From Clostridiales bacterium UBA7573 (lineage in GTDB: Bacteria; Bacillota; Clostridia; Oscillospirales; CAG-272): a stretch of 17,794 nucleotides of DNA. The stretch is taken from assembly GCA_002477905.1 (NCBI GenBank), contig DLLB01000049.1:1-17794 (forward strand), written 5' to 3'. Position numbers and translations under genes: made by a program. The notes under the pieces were generated by a model, which made no database searches, was not told the origin of the DNA, and was given only the letters and a program-made list of their open reading frames with translations. Shown here one piece after another: positions 1-7,367 of this stretch (the stretch's first letter is position 1; every line of letters starts with the position of its first letter).

Positions 1-12
1 CGTACAATTTGG

Positions 13-27
13 GGCAGTTCAACTGCC
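13..27. repeat. Short inverted repeat near the left edge
   Basis: GGCAGTT and AACTGCC form a near-perfect palindrome with a one-base centre (a realistic loop would be TTCAA). A pyrimidine-rich run follows on the plus strand. It could be a weak terminator for a plus-strand gene outside the window, but the uridine run is interrupted by cytosines. No gene can be supported in positions 1-81. Confidence 0.25.
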
Positions 28-81
28 TTTCCCTCTTTCTGTAATGCCGTTTTACAAGAAAACAAATTTTCATGTTTGCAT

Positions 82-867
82 TCAGCATGTTGGTGTAGCT
101 TCGTCGTTCATTTGTGCGATCTGCGCAAGCGATTTTGCCGTGACATGTACGAAAGCCGGACGAAATCCGCTGCGAATGGCACTGCGCCCGGACGCAAGGT
201 TGGACCATGCGCGGCAATAAAACGGCACGATGCCGCGTGAAAGAATTTCAATTGCCAGTGTGGAGATCAGGGCGGCGGCAATGCCGTTGCGCCGGAAAGT
301 CGGAAGCACATCAATCCCGATTTGCCACATGGTGTCACAGTCGGCGGACGCGCCGGCAAGTCCGACGAGTCGATCTTGCGCATAGGCGCCCGCTCCGAGT
401 ATATCCAGTTGTTTGCGCGCTTTACAAAGTGCGTTGCTCCATTGCGGCAGATATAGATTCGTAAAGTCCTTCTGAGTCAGAAATTTGACCGGATAAGGGC
501 AGGGAAGTGTATGCAGAAGTTCTGTATCCGGCAAGAAGTACTCTGCCTGAAAACACACGTCATAGCCGTGTGGACGCAAAATGGCAGAAAGCGCATGCAA
601 ATGCGGTGTTTCAAAACAATGCACTGCATCGTAGCGCGCGAGGTATCCGGCAACCTCGTTCTCCAGTTCCGGTGCAACTGCGGCGACGACATTGTTTCCA
701 TAGGAACAGAGATCGCATACTTGTGGAAGCGTCAGATATTTCCGCGCCTTGGGATGCGGCTGTGAAACGGAGATGACGGGAGTCTTTTTTTTAAAATCTG
801 CCGGATGGCAGGAAAGGTCTATGGCGGACTGCGCCATGGCGATCTGTAAAATTTCTTCATTTGTCAT
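82..867 (-). CDS. GNAT-family N-acetyltransferase
   Basis: 261-residue predicted cytoplasmic acetyltransferase that would move an acetyl group from acetyl-CoA to an unknown amine. The C-terminal half carries the GNAT fold signature: a beta-4 strand (QIGIDVLPTFR, about 182-192), the acetyl-CoA pyrophosphate loop RRNGIA (192-197), and a motif-B-like segment with SNLASGRSAIRSGF (222-235). The N-terminal 120 residues show no motif I recognise. The two-part layout resembles the PF12746 type of GNAT protein rather than a minimal 150-residue enzyme. The start is ATG at 865-867, preceded on the minus strand by AAAGGAGA. It is transcribed alone from a consensus promoter at 913-941 and is divergent from the DUF5685-dnaJ operon. 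Substrate cannot be predicted. Confidence 0.85.
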   Translation of the reverse strand: MTNEEILQIAMAQSAIDLSCHPADFKKKTPVISVSQPHPKARKYLTLPQVCDLCSYGNNVVAAVAPELENEVAGYLARYDAVHCFETPHLHALSAILRPHGYDVCFQAEYFLPDTELLHTLPCPYPVKFLTQKDFTNLYLPQWSNALCKARKQLDILGAGAYAQDRLVGLAGASADCDTMWQIGIDVLPTFRRNGIAAALISTLAIEILSRGIVPFYCRAWSNLASGRSAIRSGFRPAFVHVTAKSLAQIAQMNDEATPTC

Positions 868-912
868 TCGTTGATCTCCTTTGCAGCTTTGAAAACTCGG
901 TACCCATAAATC

Positions 913-941
913 AGTTTAGCACAGCGTGGATGGTCTGTCAA
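913..941 (-). promoter_or_regulatory. Sigma-A promoter of the GNAT gene
   Basis: Reading the minus strand, TTGACA (936-941) is followed by a 17-nt spacer and TAAACT (913-918). This gives a 5' leader of about 40 nt before the ATG at 867. Hexamers and spacing are directly visible. Confidence 0.75.
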
Positions 942-1042
942 GCGGCAGATTTGCGCGATTGCGATAAGGAAAACAATTCAGCCAAAAACAAGAATTATTT
1001 ACAAAAAGTTTATGCCGAATTCAACGCAGCCCGCCTCCTTTT

Positions 1043-1051
1043 TGTTACAAT
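1043..1051 (+). promoter_or_regulatory. Possible extended -10 promoter of the DUF5685-dnaJ operon
   Basis: TGTTACAAT reads as an extended -10 element (TGn plus TACAAT at 1046-1051), about 47 nt before the TTG start at 1099. No convincing -35 hexamer lies 16-18 nt upstream. This is therefore the best candidate rather than a firm call. Confidence 0.35.
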
Positions 1052-1098
1052 AAAAGATACAGAAAATGCGGATGCATCGTCGAAACGGAGGGAATGCC

Positions 1099-1977
1099 TT
1101 GTTCGGATATTTGCGGTTGGAAGCACCGGAAGTGAAGATCAAGGATTATGCATTGTACCGTGGTGTATATTGCGGTCTGTGTAAAACCATGCGGCGGTGC
1201 ACCGGACGATGCAGTGTGCTTGCCCTGCGGTACGATGCGGTATTCTGCGTCTTATTACAGATGGCATTGCGCCATGAAAGCCCGATTCTCGGTACCGGAA
1301 GATGTCTCTTACATCCGTTTCGACGGCGCCCGATTTTACAACAAACGCCGTCGCTGACGGTCGGCGCACGCATGAATGCGGCGCTTGCCGCATATAAATG
1401 TGACGATTTCGCAAAGGATGCCACCGGACTTTCCCGTGCGGTTGCATGGCTTGGGCGGCTTGGCGGTGCGTATCTGCGCCGACAGGGCAAACTGCCGGAT
1501 GTTTGGCGGACTTTGTGTGAAGAAAATCTGACACAGTTGCACTGCTTGGAACAAATTCGTTCCCCATCACCGGATGCCGCAGCAGAGTGCTTTGGAAAAT
1601 TGCTTGCCGGATTGTTCGCGTATGATCTGCCGGATGCGGCGGCACGAATTGCGCATACCGTCGGCGACCGGATGGGACGTTTTATTTATCTTTTGGATGC
1701 GGCGGATGATGCAAAAAAAGACGCAAAGAGCGGAAATTATAATCCGTTTGTATGCGCCGGCGTGGACGTTTTCCGCAATGAAACAGTGCGGATCGCGCTT
1801 CTGTCTGAACTTGCGGAGGCGGAGAAAGCCTATTCGCTGTTGACAGATGTGCACCCACAATTGCGTGCACTTTTGGACAATCAGTTTTATCTTGCATTTC
1901 CGGATACGGTGGATCGGGTACTGGGATTTGCCCCATCCGCCGAAAAACAGGATATGCCGAGGATTTTATCCCCATAA
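1099..1977 (+). CDS. DUF5685-family protein
   Basis: 292-residue conserved protein of unknown function. I call it DUF5685-like from the N-terminus MFGYLRLEAPEVKIKDY, the YCGLCKTM segment with CxxC (Cys25, Cys28), and the acidic segment LLDAADDAKKDAKSGNYNPF at about 198-217, which is characteristic of the family. The acidic DxxDD followed by a basic stretch recalls helical isoprenoid-synthase-type metal sites, but this is only a resemblance. The start is TTG at 1099: GGAGGG (1087-1092) sits 6 nt upstream and the family begins with this MFGY sequence. An in-frame ATG at 1066 would put that ribosome binding site inside the gene. It is followed 18 nt later by a J-domain gene, a pairing I recall from Clostridia genomes. 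Confidence 0.8.
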   Translation: MFGYLRLEAPEVKIKDYALYRGVYCGLCKTMRRCTGRCSVLALRYDAVFCVLLQMALRHESPILGTGRCLLHPFRRRPILQQTPSLTVGARMNAALAAYKCDDFAKDATGLSRAVAWLGRLGGAYLRRQGKLPDVWRTLCEENLTQLHCLEQIRSPSPDAAAECFGKLLAGLFAYDLPDAAARIAHTVGDRMGRFIYLLDAADDAKKDAKSGNYNPFVCAGVDVFRNETVRIALLSELAEAEKAYSLLTDVHPQLRALLDNQFYLAFPDTVDRVLGFAPSAEKQDMPRILSP

Positions 1978-1995
1978 GGAAAGGAGGAGCCTATC

Positions 1996-2601
1996 ATGCA
2001 GGATCCATATCAGGTTTTGGGTGTTTCCCGCACCGATGATGACGAAACGATCAAAAAAGCCTATTATGCGTTGGCGAAAAAGTACCACCCGGACAATTAT
2101 CAGGATCATCCTCTCTCCGATCTCGTAGAAGAAAAAATGAAAGAAATCAATGAGGCATATGCGCAGATTCAGAAGGAACGCGCGGCGGCAAAGCATGCGG
2201 GAGAAGATTTTCAGCAAAATACGCAGGATTTTTCGGACAGCCGTTATACCCAGATCCGTCAACAAATGCAAATGGGTTCCTACGCACAGGCAGAGCTGAT
2301 GCTGGATGCCATCCCGCAGGGAGATCGCAATGCGGAATGGCACTATCTGAAAGGTTGTGTATTGACCAGACGCGGGTGGTTTTATGACGCGCAGACCGAG
2401 CTGGCTATCGCATGTCGGATGGATCCGCAAAATGCGGAATACCGCGCGGCGGCAGAGCAGATGCGCACGGGTGCGCAATCCTACGGTGGGCAATATCGGG
2501 ATTCCCGTGGAACGGACACCGCCTGCAACTGCTGTGCAAATCTGATTTGTGCGGATTGCCTGTGTGAAATGTGCGGCGGCGACCTGATCCGCTGTATTTA
2601 A
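1996..2601 (+). CDS. J-domain protein with TPR-like middle and Cys-rich tail
   Basis: 201 residues. An N-terminal J domain (about 4-60) has the HPD motif at 31-33, which in this family stimulates Hsp70 (DnaK) ATPase activity. Residues 84-155 form a TPR-like helical repeat region (for example SYAQAELMLDAIP, then AEWHYLKGCVLTRRGWFYDAQTELAIA). The last 25 residues hold eight cysteines (177, 179, 180, 185, 188, 190, 193, 200), which suggests a metal site or palmitoyl-like membrane contact. The Gly/Phe region and zinc-finger domain of canonical DnaJ are absent, so this is a type III J protein and not the housekeeping dnaJ. ATG follows AAAGGAGGAG with good spacing. It lies between a DUF5685 gene and a membrane protein gene. 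Confidence 0.88.
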   Translation: MQDPYQVLGVSRTDDDETIKKAYYALAKKYHPDNYQDHPLSDLVEEKMKEINEAYAQIQKERAAAKHAGEDFQQNTQDFSDSRYTQIRQQMQMGSYAQAELMLDAIPQGDRNAEWHYLKGCVLTRRGWFYDAQTELAIACRMDPQNAEYRAAAEQMRTGAQSYGGQYRDSRGTDTACNCCANLICADCLCEMCGGDLIRCI

Positions 2602-2605
2602 GAGG

Positions 2606-3124
2606 ATGAAACAAAAAACACTTGCATTGACGCGTGGGGCGATGTGCATTGCGCTCGGCGTCTTATTTCTTCTGCTGGGGCAGCTGATCGAAACGCTGGA
2701 TCTCACGATTGCAGCGCTGACCGCGCTTTTGACCTTGTGGATTTTAACCGAAGCCGGCGTTGCAAACGCCCTTTGTGTATATGCCGGAACGGCATTGCTT
2801 TCGTTGCTCCTTTTGCCGAGCAAAACGGGGGCGTTGGAGTATACGGTACTGTTTGGATTATATCCGGTGGTGAAAAAGCTATGTGAACGAAAACGTTGGC
2901 TTGGCATATGCGGGAAGATTTTGTACTGCAACGCCATGATTGTGCTGTATGCTTTTTTGGCTTGGAAGTTGCTTGGTATCGCTTTCCCGAATCAACGGTA
3001 TTTGCTGTGGCTTATCGCCCTTGGAAACGTGGTTTTTTGGCTGTATGATCTGACGCTTGGAATGTTGTTGCGCTTTTATGCCGCAAGACTGCGCCCACGG
3101 TTATATCGCCGTTTTCACCGATAA
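2606..3124 (+). CDS. Small integral membrane protein, unknown function
   Basis: 172 residues, very hydrophobic, with about five predicted membrane segments (roughly 9-29, 33-53, 57-78, 104-124 and 131-155). Short basic loops (KKLCERKRW) and a strongly basic C-terminus (RLRPRLYRRFHR) suggest that end is cytoplasmic. The overall look recalls small ECF-type S components, but I see no diagnostic motif and do not assign a function. The gene begins 4 nt after the dnaJ-like stop. The nearest AGAGG abuts the ATG directly, so initiation probably depends on translational coupling to the upstream gene. ATG at 2642 is an alternative start. It is the last gene of the operon, just before the terminator at 3139. 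Confidence 0.7.
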   Translation: MKQKTLALTRGAMCIALGVLFLLLGQLIETLDLTIAALTALLTLWILTEAGVANALCVYAGTALLSLLLLPSKTGALEYTVLFGLYPVVKKLCERKRWLGICGKILYCNAMIVLYAFLAWKLLGIAFPNQRYLLWLIALGNVVFWLYDLTLGMLLRFYAARLRPRLYRRFHR

Positions 3125-3138
3125 TCGCAGATCCTTTC

Positions 3139-3175
3139 AAAAACGCATTCTGCTTTGTACAGAATGCGTTTTTTC
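3139..3175 (+). terminator. Intrinsic terminator of the DUF5685-dnaJ operon
   Basis: AACGCATTCTG pairs with CAGAATGCGTT around a CTTTGTA loop. A run of T follows directly (TTTTTT, ending in CTC). Confidence 0.9.
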
Positions 3176-3177
3176 TC

Positions 3178-3205
3178 TTGACTTTTTGCTTTTTTATGAT
3201 ATAAT
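3178..3205 (+). promoter_or_regulatory. Sigma-A promoter of the aldose epimerase gene
   Basis: TTGACT (3178-3183), a 16-nt spacer and a perfect TATAAT (3200-3205). Transcription would start near 3212, leaving a leader of about 150 nt before the ATG at 3364. The promoter immediately follows the terminator of the preceding operon. Confidence 0.85.
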
Positions 3206-3211
3206 ACCGCA

Positions 3212-3330
3212 TAGGAGTCGGGCTTGCGCACGGTTAGAGGCAGAATGCCTGCTATGGCGCAAAACTTCCTTGTGCGTAAGGCGCATGGTTGCTTGCGGTG
3301 TCCAAAGGTTTAGGATACGCTTGAAAAATT
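3212..3330 (+). ncRNA. Structured 5' leader or small RNA, unclassified
   Basis: The transcribed region before the epimerase gene can fold into several helices. CTTGCGCAC (3223-3231) pairs with GTGCGTAAG (3272-3280) and encloses the hairpin AGGCA-GAA-TGCCT (3238-3250). A second hairpin pairs GCGGTGTCC (3295-3303) with GGATACGC (3313-3320). TTGCGC (3224-3229) could instead pair with GCGCAA (3257-3262), so two folds compete. I checked it by eye against signatures of TPP, cobalamin, SAM, lysine, glycine, fluoride and guanidine switches, SRP RNA and 6S RNA and found no match. It may be a riboswitch-like leader, a small RNA or fortuitous structure. Confidence 0.35.
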
Positions 3331-3363
3331 ACTGAAATGAGGATTTTGACAGGAGAAGTGCAT

Positions 3364-4218
3364 ATGAAAACACTTGCAGATGCGAAAACAATTCGTGCCG
3401 GTGCATGGGAAGCGGACATTTTACCGTGGTTTGGTGCAAATACCGTGCGACTGGAATATCGCGGGAAACCGGTCCTCCGCGCACCGCACCGTCTGTCGGA
3501 TCTTTTGCGGGAACCGGTTTTGTACGGAACGCCGATCCTTTTGCCGGCAAACCGTACTTTTTTCGGCGTGTTTGTTTTTCAGGGAAAGATGCACTACTTG
3601 CCGTTAGACAGTGCGTTCGGCGCGTTGCACGGAACGGTTCTGTCCGCTCCGTTTACCTGCTTACAGGCGGATGAAAGAACGGTGGTTTGCCGTTTACACA
3701 ACCGAAACAATCTGTATTATCCCTATCCCTTCACGCTTACTGTGACAGATACGCTGACAGAGAACGGATATATGCAGTCATATTGCCTGCAAAATGACGG
3801 CGATACCCCTATGCCGTATGTTTTTGGCTTGCATACGACGTTCCATTCTCCGGAGTATGTGCAGGTTTGTGTTGGCGCACAGGAATATGCAGAAGCACAT
3901 CCCGCACAGATTTACGAGCGGGATGCACGGCTGAAAGCGGATTTGATCCGCGGATTACAGCCGCAAGGCGTGCGCTTACACGGTTTTTATCGTGCAGATT
4001 CCCATGTTGCGAACGTCGGATCTTTCCGCTATATACAATCGGAGAATTTTGATCACTGGATCTTCTATAACGCAGGGGGCAGAGCGGACTATCTTTCCGT
4101 AGAGCCGCAGGCGGGGGCAGTCAATGGACTGCGTATTCCAAACGGACATTGTGTTCTGCTACCGCAGGCATCTGTGGTTTATCAGACAATGTTGGTTCGA
4201 CAAGACGAACTGGAATGA
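3364..4218 (+). CDS. Aldose 1-epimerase-like protein (mutarotase family)
   Basis: 284 residues, the usual size for the family. It would interconvert alpha and beta anomers of a sugar in the cytoplasm (no signal peptide). Family landmarks are visible: YGTPILLPANR (54-64), GALHGTVL with His89, FGLHTTF with His157 (the general acid in characterised mutarotases), and YLSVEPQAGAVNG with Glu247 (the general base). Start choice: ATG at 3364 has AGGAG at 3351-3355 with 8-nt spacing, whereas an in-frame ATG at 3337 has none. It has its own promoter and converges on the operon at 4305-10073, ending about 90 nt from it. A role in handling sugars released by that operon is an inference. Its exact sugar is unknown, since the family also includes glucose-6-phosphate epimerase-like members. 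Confidence 0.88.
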   Translation: MKTLADAKTIRAGAWEADILPWFGANTVRLEYRGKPVLRAPHRLSDLLREPVLYGTPILLPANRTFFGVFVFQGKMHYLPLDSAFGALHGTVLSAPFTCLQADERTVVCRLHNRNNLYYPYPFTLTVTDTLTENGYMQSYCLQNDGDTPMPYVFGLHTTFHSPEYVQVCVGAQEYAEAHPAQIYERDARLKADLIRGLQPQGVRLHGFYRADSHVANVGSFRYIQSENFDHWIFYNAGGRADYLSVEPQAGAVNGLRIPNGHCVLLPQASVVYQTMLVRQDELE

Positions 4219-4306
4219 AATTCTCATTTTTGACTTGATTTTTTCAATAAATAAGCGCATGATCTGAAAACAGATCATGCGCTTATTGCAATTTGTGAGA
4301 ATTTTT
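4218..4306 (+). terminator. Nested terminator between convergent genes
   Basis: A 17-bp perfect stem (AATAAGCGCATGATCTG at 4250-4266 with its complement at 4271-4287, loop AAAA) is enclosed by an outer 9-bp helix, AAATTCTCA (4218-4226) with TGAGAATTT (4296-4304). TTTTT overlaps the end of the outer helix on the plus strand. It separates the epimerase gene from the converging operon and may act in both directions, although the U-tract on the minus strand is poor. Confidence 0.7.
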
Positions 4307-5045
4307 ACAGCGATTTCCCGCCGTCTACATAAATACTTTGTCCGGTGATGTACCGCCCTTCTTCAGAGCAAAGCAACGATACCATGCCGGCGCAATCCTC
4401 CGGTACCCCGTAGAATCCAACCGGAATCGAATCGGTTACTTGCTTGGCATAGGCGGCGTCACTTAAAGCTTCTACATTACGATCTGTATAAATGACGCCC
4501 GGCGCTACATTATTCACGGTGATCCCGTCTTTTGCAAGCTGTAAGGAGAGCGAGCGTACCATATTGGTCTGCGCGGCTTTGGAAGCGGAATAGATCAACA
4601 TATCCGGATGCGGTTTTGCTTCCTGCACAGAGCCGATGGTGACAATCCGTCCAAAGTGCTGTTCCTTCATATGATCGGCTACGCCCTGAATCAGCAGCAG
4701 GGAAGAAAGAAAATTACAGTTGAGCTGTTCATATGCTTCTTCCGGCGGGATGGTTTGCCAACCGTTGCGGATTTGCAGAGAGGCGTTGAGAACCAACACA
4801 TCTACATTGTGTACCTCGGTCAAAAGGCGTTTTGTTTCGGAAAGATCGCAGAGATTGGCGGCAAGCACCTGTGCTTTTCCACCGTTTGCCCGGATGATCT
4901 CTGCCACTTCGTTTGCTTTGGTTAGATTTCCTGCACAGTGTACATAAACGAAAAAGCCGTCTTTTGCCAGTCGGATTGCAATGGCACGTCCGATTCCGCG
5001 GGAAGAACCTGTCACAAGTGCGACTTTCTGATTGCTGGGTTCCAT
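4305..5045 (-). CDS. Short-chain dehydrogenase/reductase (SDR), putative sugar dehydrogenase
   Basis: 246-residue classical SDR. The Rossmann nucleotide loop TGSSRGIG is at 12-19 and the acidic residue after beta-3 (CDL) is Asp67. NAS (87-89) replaces the common NAG. Catalytic Ser139, Tyr152 and Lys156 are in SV and YSASK, followed by APG (182-184) and the C-terminal YVDGG. It is predicted to oxidise or reduce a hydroxyl or carbonyl with NAD(P). The residues after beta-2 (YVHCAGN) do not decide the cofactor. ATG is preceded by AAAGGAGA. It is the last gene of the carbohydrate operon, 18 nt after a GH10-like gene. From that position a sugar or sugar-acid dehydrogenase is more likely than a fatty-acid 3-ketoacyl reductase. 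No signal peptide. Confidence 0.87.
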   Translation of the reverse strand: MEPSNQKVALVTGSSRGIGRAIAIRLAKDGFFVYVHCAGNLTKANEVAEIIRANGGKAQVLAANLCDLSETKRLLTEVHNVDVLVLNASLQIRNGWQTIPPEEAYEQLNCNFLSSLLLIQGVADHMKEQHFGRIVTIGSVQEAKPHPDMLIYSASKAAQTNMVRSLSLQLAKDGITVNNVAPGVIYTDRNVEALSDAAYAKQVTDSIPVGFYGVPEDCAGMVSLLCSEEGRYITGQSIYVDGGKSL

Positions 5046-5063
5046 TCTATCGTCTCCTTTGCA

Positions 5064-6407
5064 TTATCCGATAATTTCCGTTACCGGATGCTCATTTTTG
5101 TGAATGCCAAAATCGCAGATCGTGTGATCGATTTCCGCAAGGTAATCTCCGTAAAATCCGTTGAATTCCACATAGCCGTTTTCATCAGTTGTCAGGATCA
5201 ATTCGGTGTGCCAGGTCTTATGAATCAGCTCATACAACCGTTTTGCAGACGCCTTAGGCGTCAGATCATGATGGAACAGCCCACCGCGGCAATTGTTTTC
5301 ATTCCAGTCGGAGTTGTTGCCTACATAGGCATAGCCGTCAACTGTGTTCCAGTACACCACGGTATCCAAAGCCGGATGAGAGAACCAAAGCGTATAGAGC
5401 ATTTCCAAAATATCTGCCTGCAATGCTTCCTCTTCCGGCGTGTCGCCAAAGGTCGGAATGGTGACTTCGGTAATCTCCAGCGGCAATCCGAATTCGGACA
5501 GAATATCCATGCCTTTTTTGAGCTTGACAAGATCCACCAGATGGGTGTGATTTTGTATCTGCTGCTCGTATTCCTCCGGCGTTTTGGCATTCGCGCCGGT
5601 GAAAATATGATGCTGCACGCCGATTTTATCGATGGACGCGCCGTTTTGCAGACATTTTTCAATCTGCATAAAGTAAGGGGCGCGATAATCGTGTGCACCG
5701 ACAACCGGTAACTCATCGCCTTCGTTAATGACCAGACACTCATTCGGCAGATATTTTCTTGCAAGCGCGAATGCCCATTCTACAAAATCCCGCCGCTTGC
5801 AGAGAACGGATTGTGTGGTCCACGCTACTTCCTGCAAGGTTTCATTGATGACCTCAAATTCCACCATTCTGCCGGCATAATGCTGGGCGATCTGCCGGAC
5901 GCGTTCTTCATAATGTGCAATCATGGCTTTTTCATCCTGTTTCGGCAGCCATTCCGGTGTGAATTTATCGTAAACCAGGCAATGAAGTTTTGTGGCAATG
6001 TCGTTTTCTTCACAGTACTCCATGCAAAGCTCCGGCGCGGGACGCCGGTAGATTTTCGGAGAATGCTTGTCAAAGCGCGGCTTCCCCTGTTCCGGTTCCA
6101 AGCCGTCCCAATAGAACGGAACGGTTGCCAGATTGAAATAATCCTTGAATAACTGCCGATAGGTTTGGTTGTCGTTTTCGTCCGCGAATTCATCCAGCAT
6201 GAAAATATGCGCACCGAATTTGAAATCGTGGGATGTTTGGGTAATTTTAACCGGTTTCTTTGCCAGCGGCTGTCCTGCCTCATCTACAAAATGCAATTTG
6301 CAGAACCCTTTGCGGTATTTTTCAATATTTTCTTTTGCTTCGCTTAGAATTTCCGGATGCTCAGTCATACTTTTCAGCCAGAGTGTGCGTTTTTCTTCCG
6401 TAGTCAT
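5064..6407 (-). CDS. GH10-like glycoside hydrolase, cytoplasmic (copy 1)
   Basis: 447 residues. After an N-terminal beta-sandwich-like segment (about 24-65, ending ITQTSHDFKFG), a GH10 TIM barrel follows. FEVINET contains the putative acid/base Glu189 and LEITEVTIP the nucleophile Glu314. LHCLVYDKFTPEWLP corresponds to the GH10 LVWHxxxPxW segment, VQHHI to the GLQSHL strand, and VVYWNTVDGYAY to the late-barrel aromatic strand. About 50 C-terminal residues (from roughly 398) form a small domain with VEFNGFYGDY. GH10 enzymes cleave beta-1,4-xylan or aryl glycosides with retention. This one lacks a signal peptide, so an imported oligosaccharide is the likely substrate. Start ATG at 6405-6407 follows AAGGGAGGA; an in-frame upstream ATG would run into the RraA gene. 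The substrate is inferred from family only. Confidence 0.87.
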   Translation of the reverse strand: MTTEEKRTLWLKSMTEHPEILSEAKENIEKYRKGFCKLHFVDEAGQPLAKKPVKITQTSHDFKFGAHIFMLDEFADENDNQTYRQLFKDYFNLATVPFYWDGLEPEQGKPRFDKHSPKIYRRPAPELCMEYCEENDIATKLHCLVYDKFTPEWLPKQDEKAMIAHYEERVRQIAQHYAGRMVEFEVINETLQEVAWTTQSVLCKRRDFVEWAFALARKYLPNECLVINEGDELPVVGAHDYRAPYFMQIEKCLQNGASIDKIGVQHHIFTGANAKTPEEYEQQIQNHTHLVDLVKLKKGMDILSEFGLPLEITEVTIPTFGDTPEEEALQADILEMLYTLWFSHPALDTVVYWNTVDGYAYVGNNSDWNENNCRGGLFHHDLTPKASAKRLYELIHKTWHTELILTTDENGYVEFNGFYGDYLAEIDHTICDFGIHKNEHPVTEIIG

Positions 6408-6450
6408 GTGTCCGTTCCTCCCTTTTGAAAAAAGCGTTGTATTTTGGTGT

Positions 6451-7365
6451 TTACAGTGAGGTTTGCGTATCGTCCGGATCTCCATTCCGTGCCAGATCAT
6501 ATTCTTTGCTCCAGTCGAGATCCCGATATTCCGCGCCACGCGGATCGGTTTTGATCCAAGCAGTCAATAAATCGAGCATTTCTTCTGTCCAGGTGTTGCG
6601 GTCGATCTGCGCGGTAGTGAAACGATTTTGCGCGATCATTTCAAATCCGAAATCGTCCTTGACATGCGTTTTTGCCGCGCCTTCCACAACGTCCGCTACC
6701 ATGTGGCTTGGGATAAAGATGACGCCGCCGCCCGCGCCGAACACAATATCGCCGGGCAGACAAACCGCGCCGCCGAACGAAGTGACGGTGTTGAATCCGG
6801 TCATCACAAAATCCCGGATCGGCGTGGGATCAATGCCGCGGTAGTAGACCTGTACGCCTTCTACCTGCTTCATCTGTTCGACATCGCGGATCCCACCCCA
6901 GATCACGGCGCCGCCGGTTTTGGTTTTTGTTTTGATCGCGGTGGTCAGATTGCCACCGACGAACGTGCCCTTGTAGATCTTGTCATACATATCTGCAACT
7001 ACCACGTCCCCTTCCACAAGGGTATCGATTACCCATTGATTGTAATTGCCTTTTCTGCCTTCTTCCGCGCCTTTGGCAAACATCAGCTCATGCAGATCGG
7101 GACGGGTAGGGCAGAAATTGCAGGTGACGGCGCGCCCGATGAGCTTCCGTCCATCGTCGTGCAACGCGTGAAGCGGCGCAACGCCGCCGCCGACAAACTG
7201 ACTCTGGTATCCTGCGACAAACAATGGCTTCCAGACTTCCTCCAAAGTCATTTTGCGCAGACCGCTCAGATATTTGTCTGCGACATACGGTCTGCCGTCC
7301 GGCAGACGCTCCCCTTTCCACATGGGGGTTAAGGCAATGATTTCTTCTTTGTCATTAAAATGCAT
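6451..7365 (-). CDS. RraA-like / HMG aldolase-family protein
   Basis: 304 residues. The core (about 75-235) matches the RraA/4-hydroxy-4-methyl-2-oxoglutarate aldolase fold: GDVVVADM (119-126), GGNLTTAIKTKTKTGG (137-152), WGGIRD with Arg160-Asp161, and PGDIVFGAGGGVIFIP (204-219). In characterised members the R-D pair binds the pyruvate moiety and the divalent metal in class II pyruvate aldol cleavage. The last motif usually reads GDxDGVxxxP, and here both acidic residues are replaced by Gly/Ala. The protein is about 100 residues longer than minimal RraA, with N- and C-terminal extensions. ATG at 7363-7365 is preceded by CAGGAGC and begins 2 nt after the upstream gene's stop, so translation is probably coupled. 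It may be an aldolase for a 2-keto-3-deoxy acid; a regulatory RraA role is unlikely in this context. Confidence 0.85.
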   Translation of the reverse strand: MHFNDKEEIIALTPMWKGERLPDGRPYVADKYLSGLRKMTLEEVWKPLFVAGYQSQFVGGGVAPLHALHDDGRKLIGRAVTCNFCPTRPDLHELMFAKGAEEGRKGNYNQWVIDTLVEGDVVVADMYDKIYKGTFVGGNLTTAIKTKTKTGGAVIWGGIRDVEQMKQVEGVQVYYRGIDPTPIRDFVMTGFNTVTSFGGAVCLPGDIVFGAGGGVIFIPSHMVADVVEGAAKTHVKDDFGFEMIAQNRFTTAQIDRNTWTEEMLDLLTAWIKTDPRGAEYRDLDWSKEYDLARNGDPDDTQTSL

Positions 7366-7367
7366 GA

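Noticed and set aside
1..73. Minus-strand open frame from ATG at 71-73 running off the left edge (24 codons, starts MKICFLVKRH)
   Set aside because: It has no ribosome binding site, a very basic, non-protein-like sequence and a palindrome inside it. Too short to support.
1966..2937. Minus-strand 323-codon open frame antisense to the J-domain and membrane protein genes
   Set aside because: The plus-strand J domain with HPD motif and good ribosome binding site is clearly the real gene. The minus translation resembles no family.
3212..3330. Leader taken as a cobalamin, TPP, SRP or 6S RNA
   Set aside because: None of the conserved boxes of these RNAs is visible by eye, so it is left unclassified.
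4938..5711. Plus-strand 257-codon open frame antisense to the SDR and GH10 genes
   Set aside because: It spans the junction of two well-supported genes and has no ribosome binding site or recognisable motif.
6408..6539. N-terminal extension of GH10 copy 1 from an upstream ATG at 6539
   Set aside because: It would overlap the 3' end of the RraA gene out of frame, and AAGGGAGGA sits just before the ATG at 6407.
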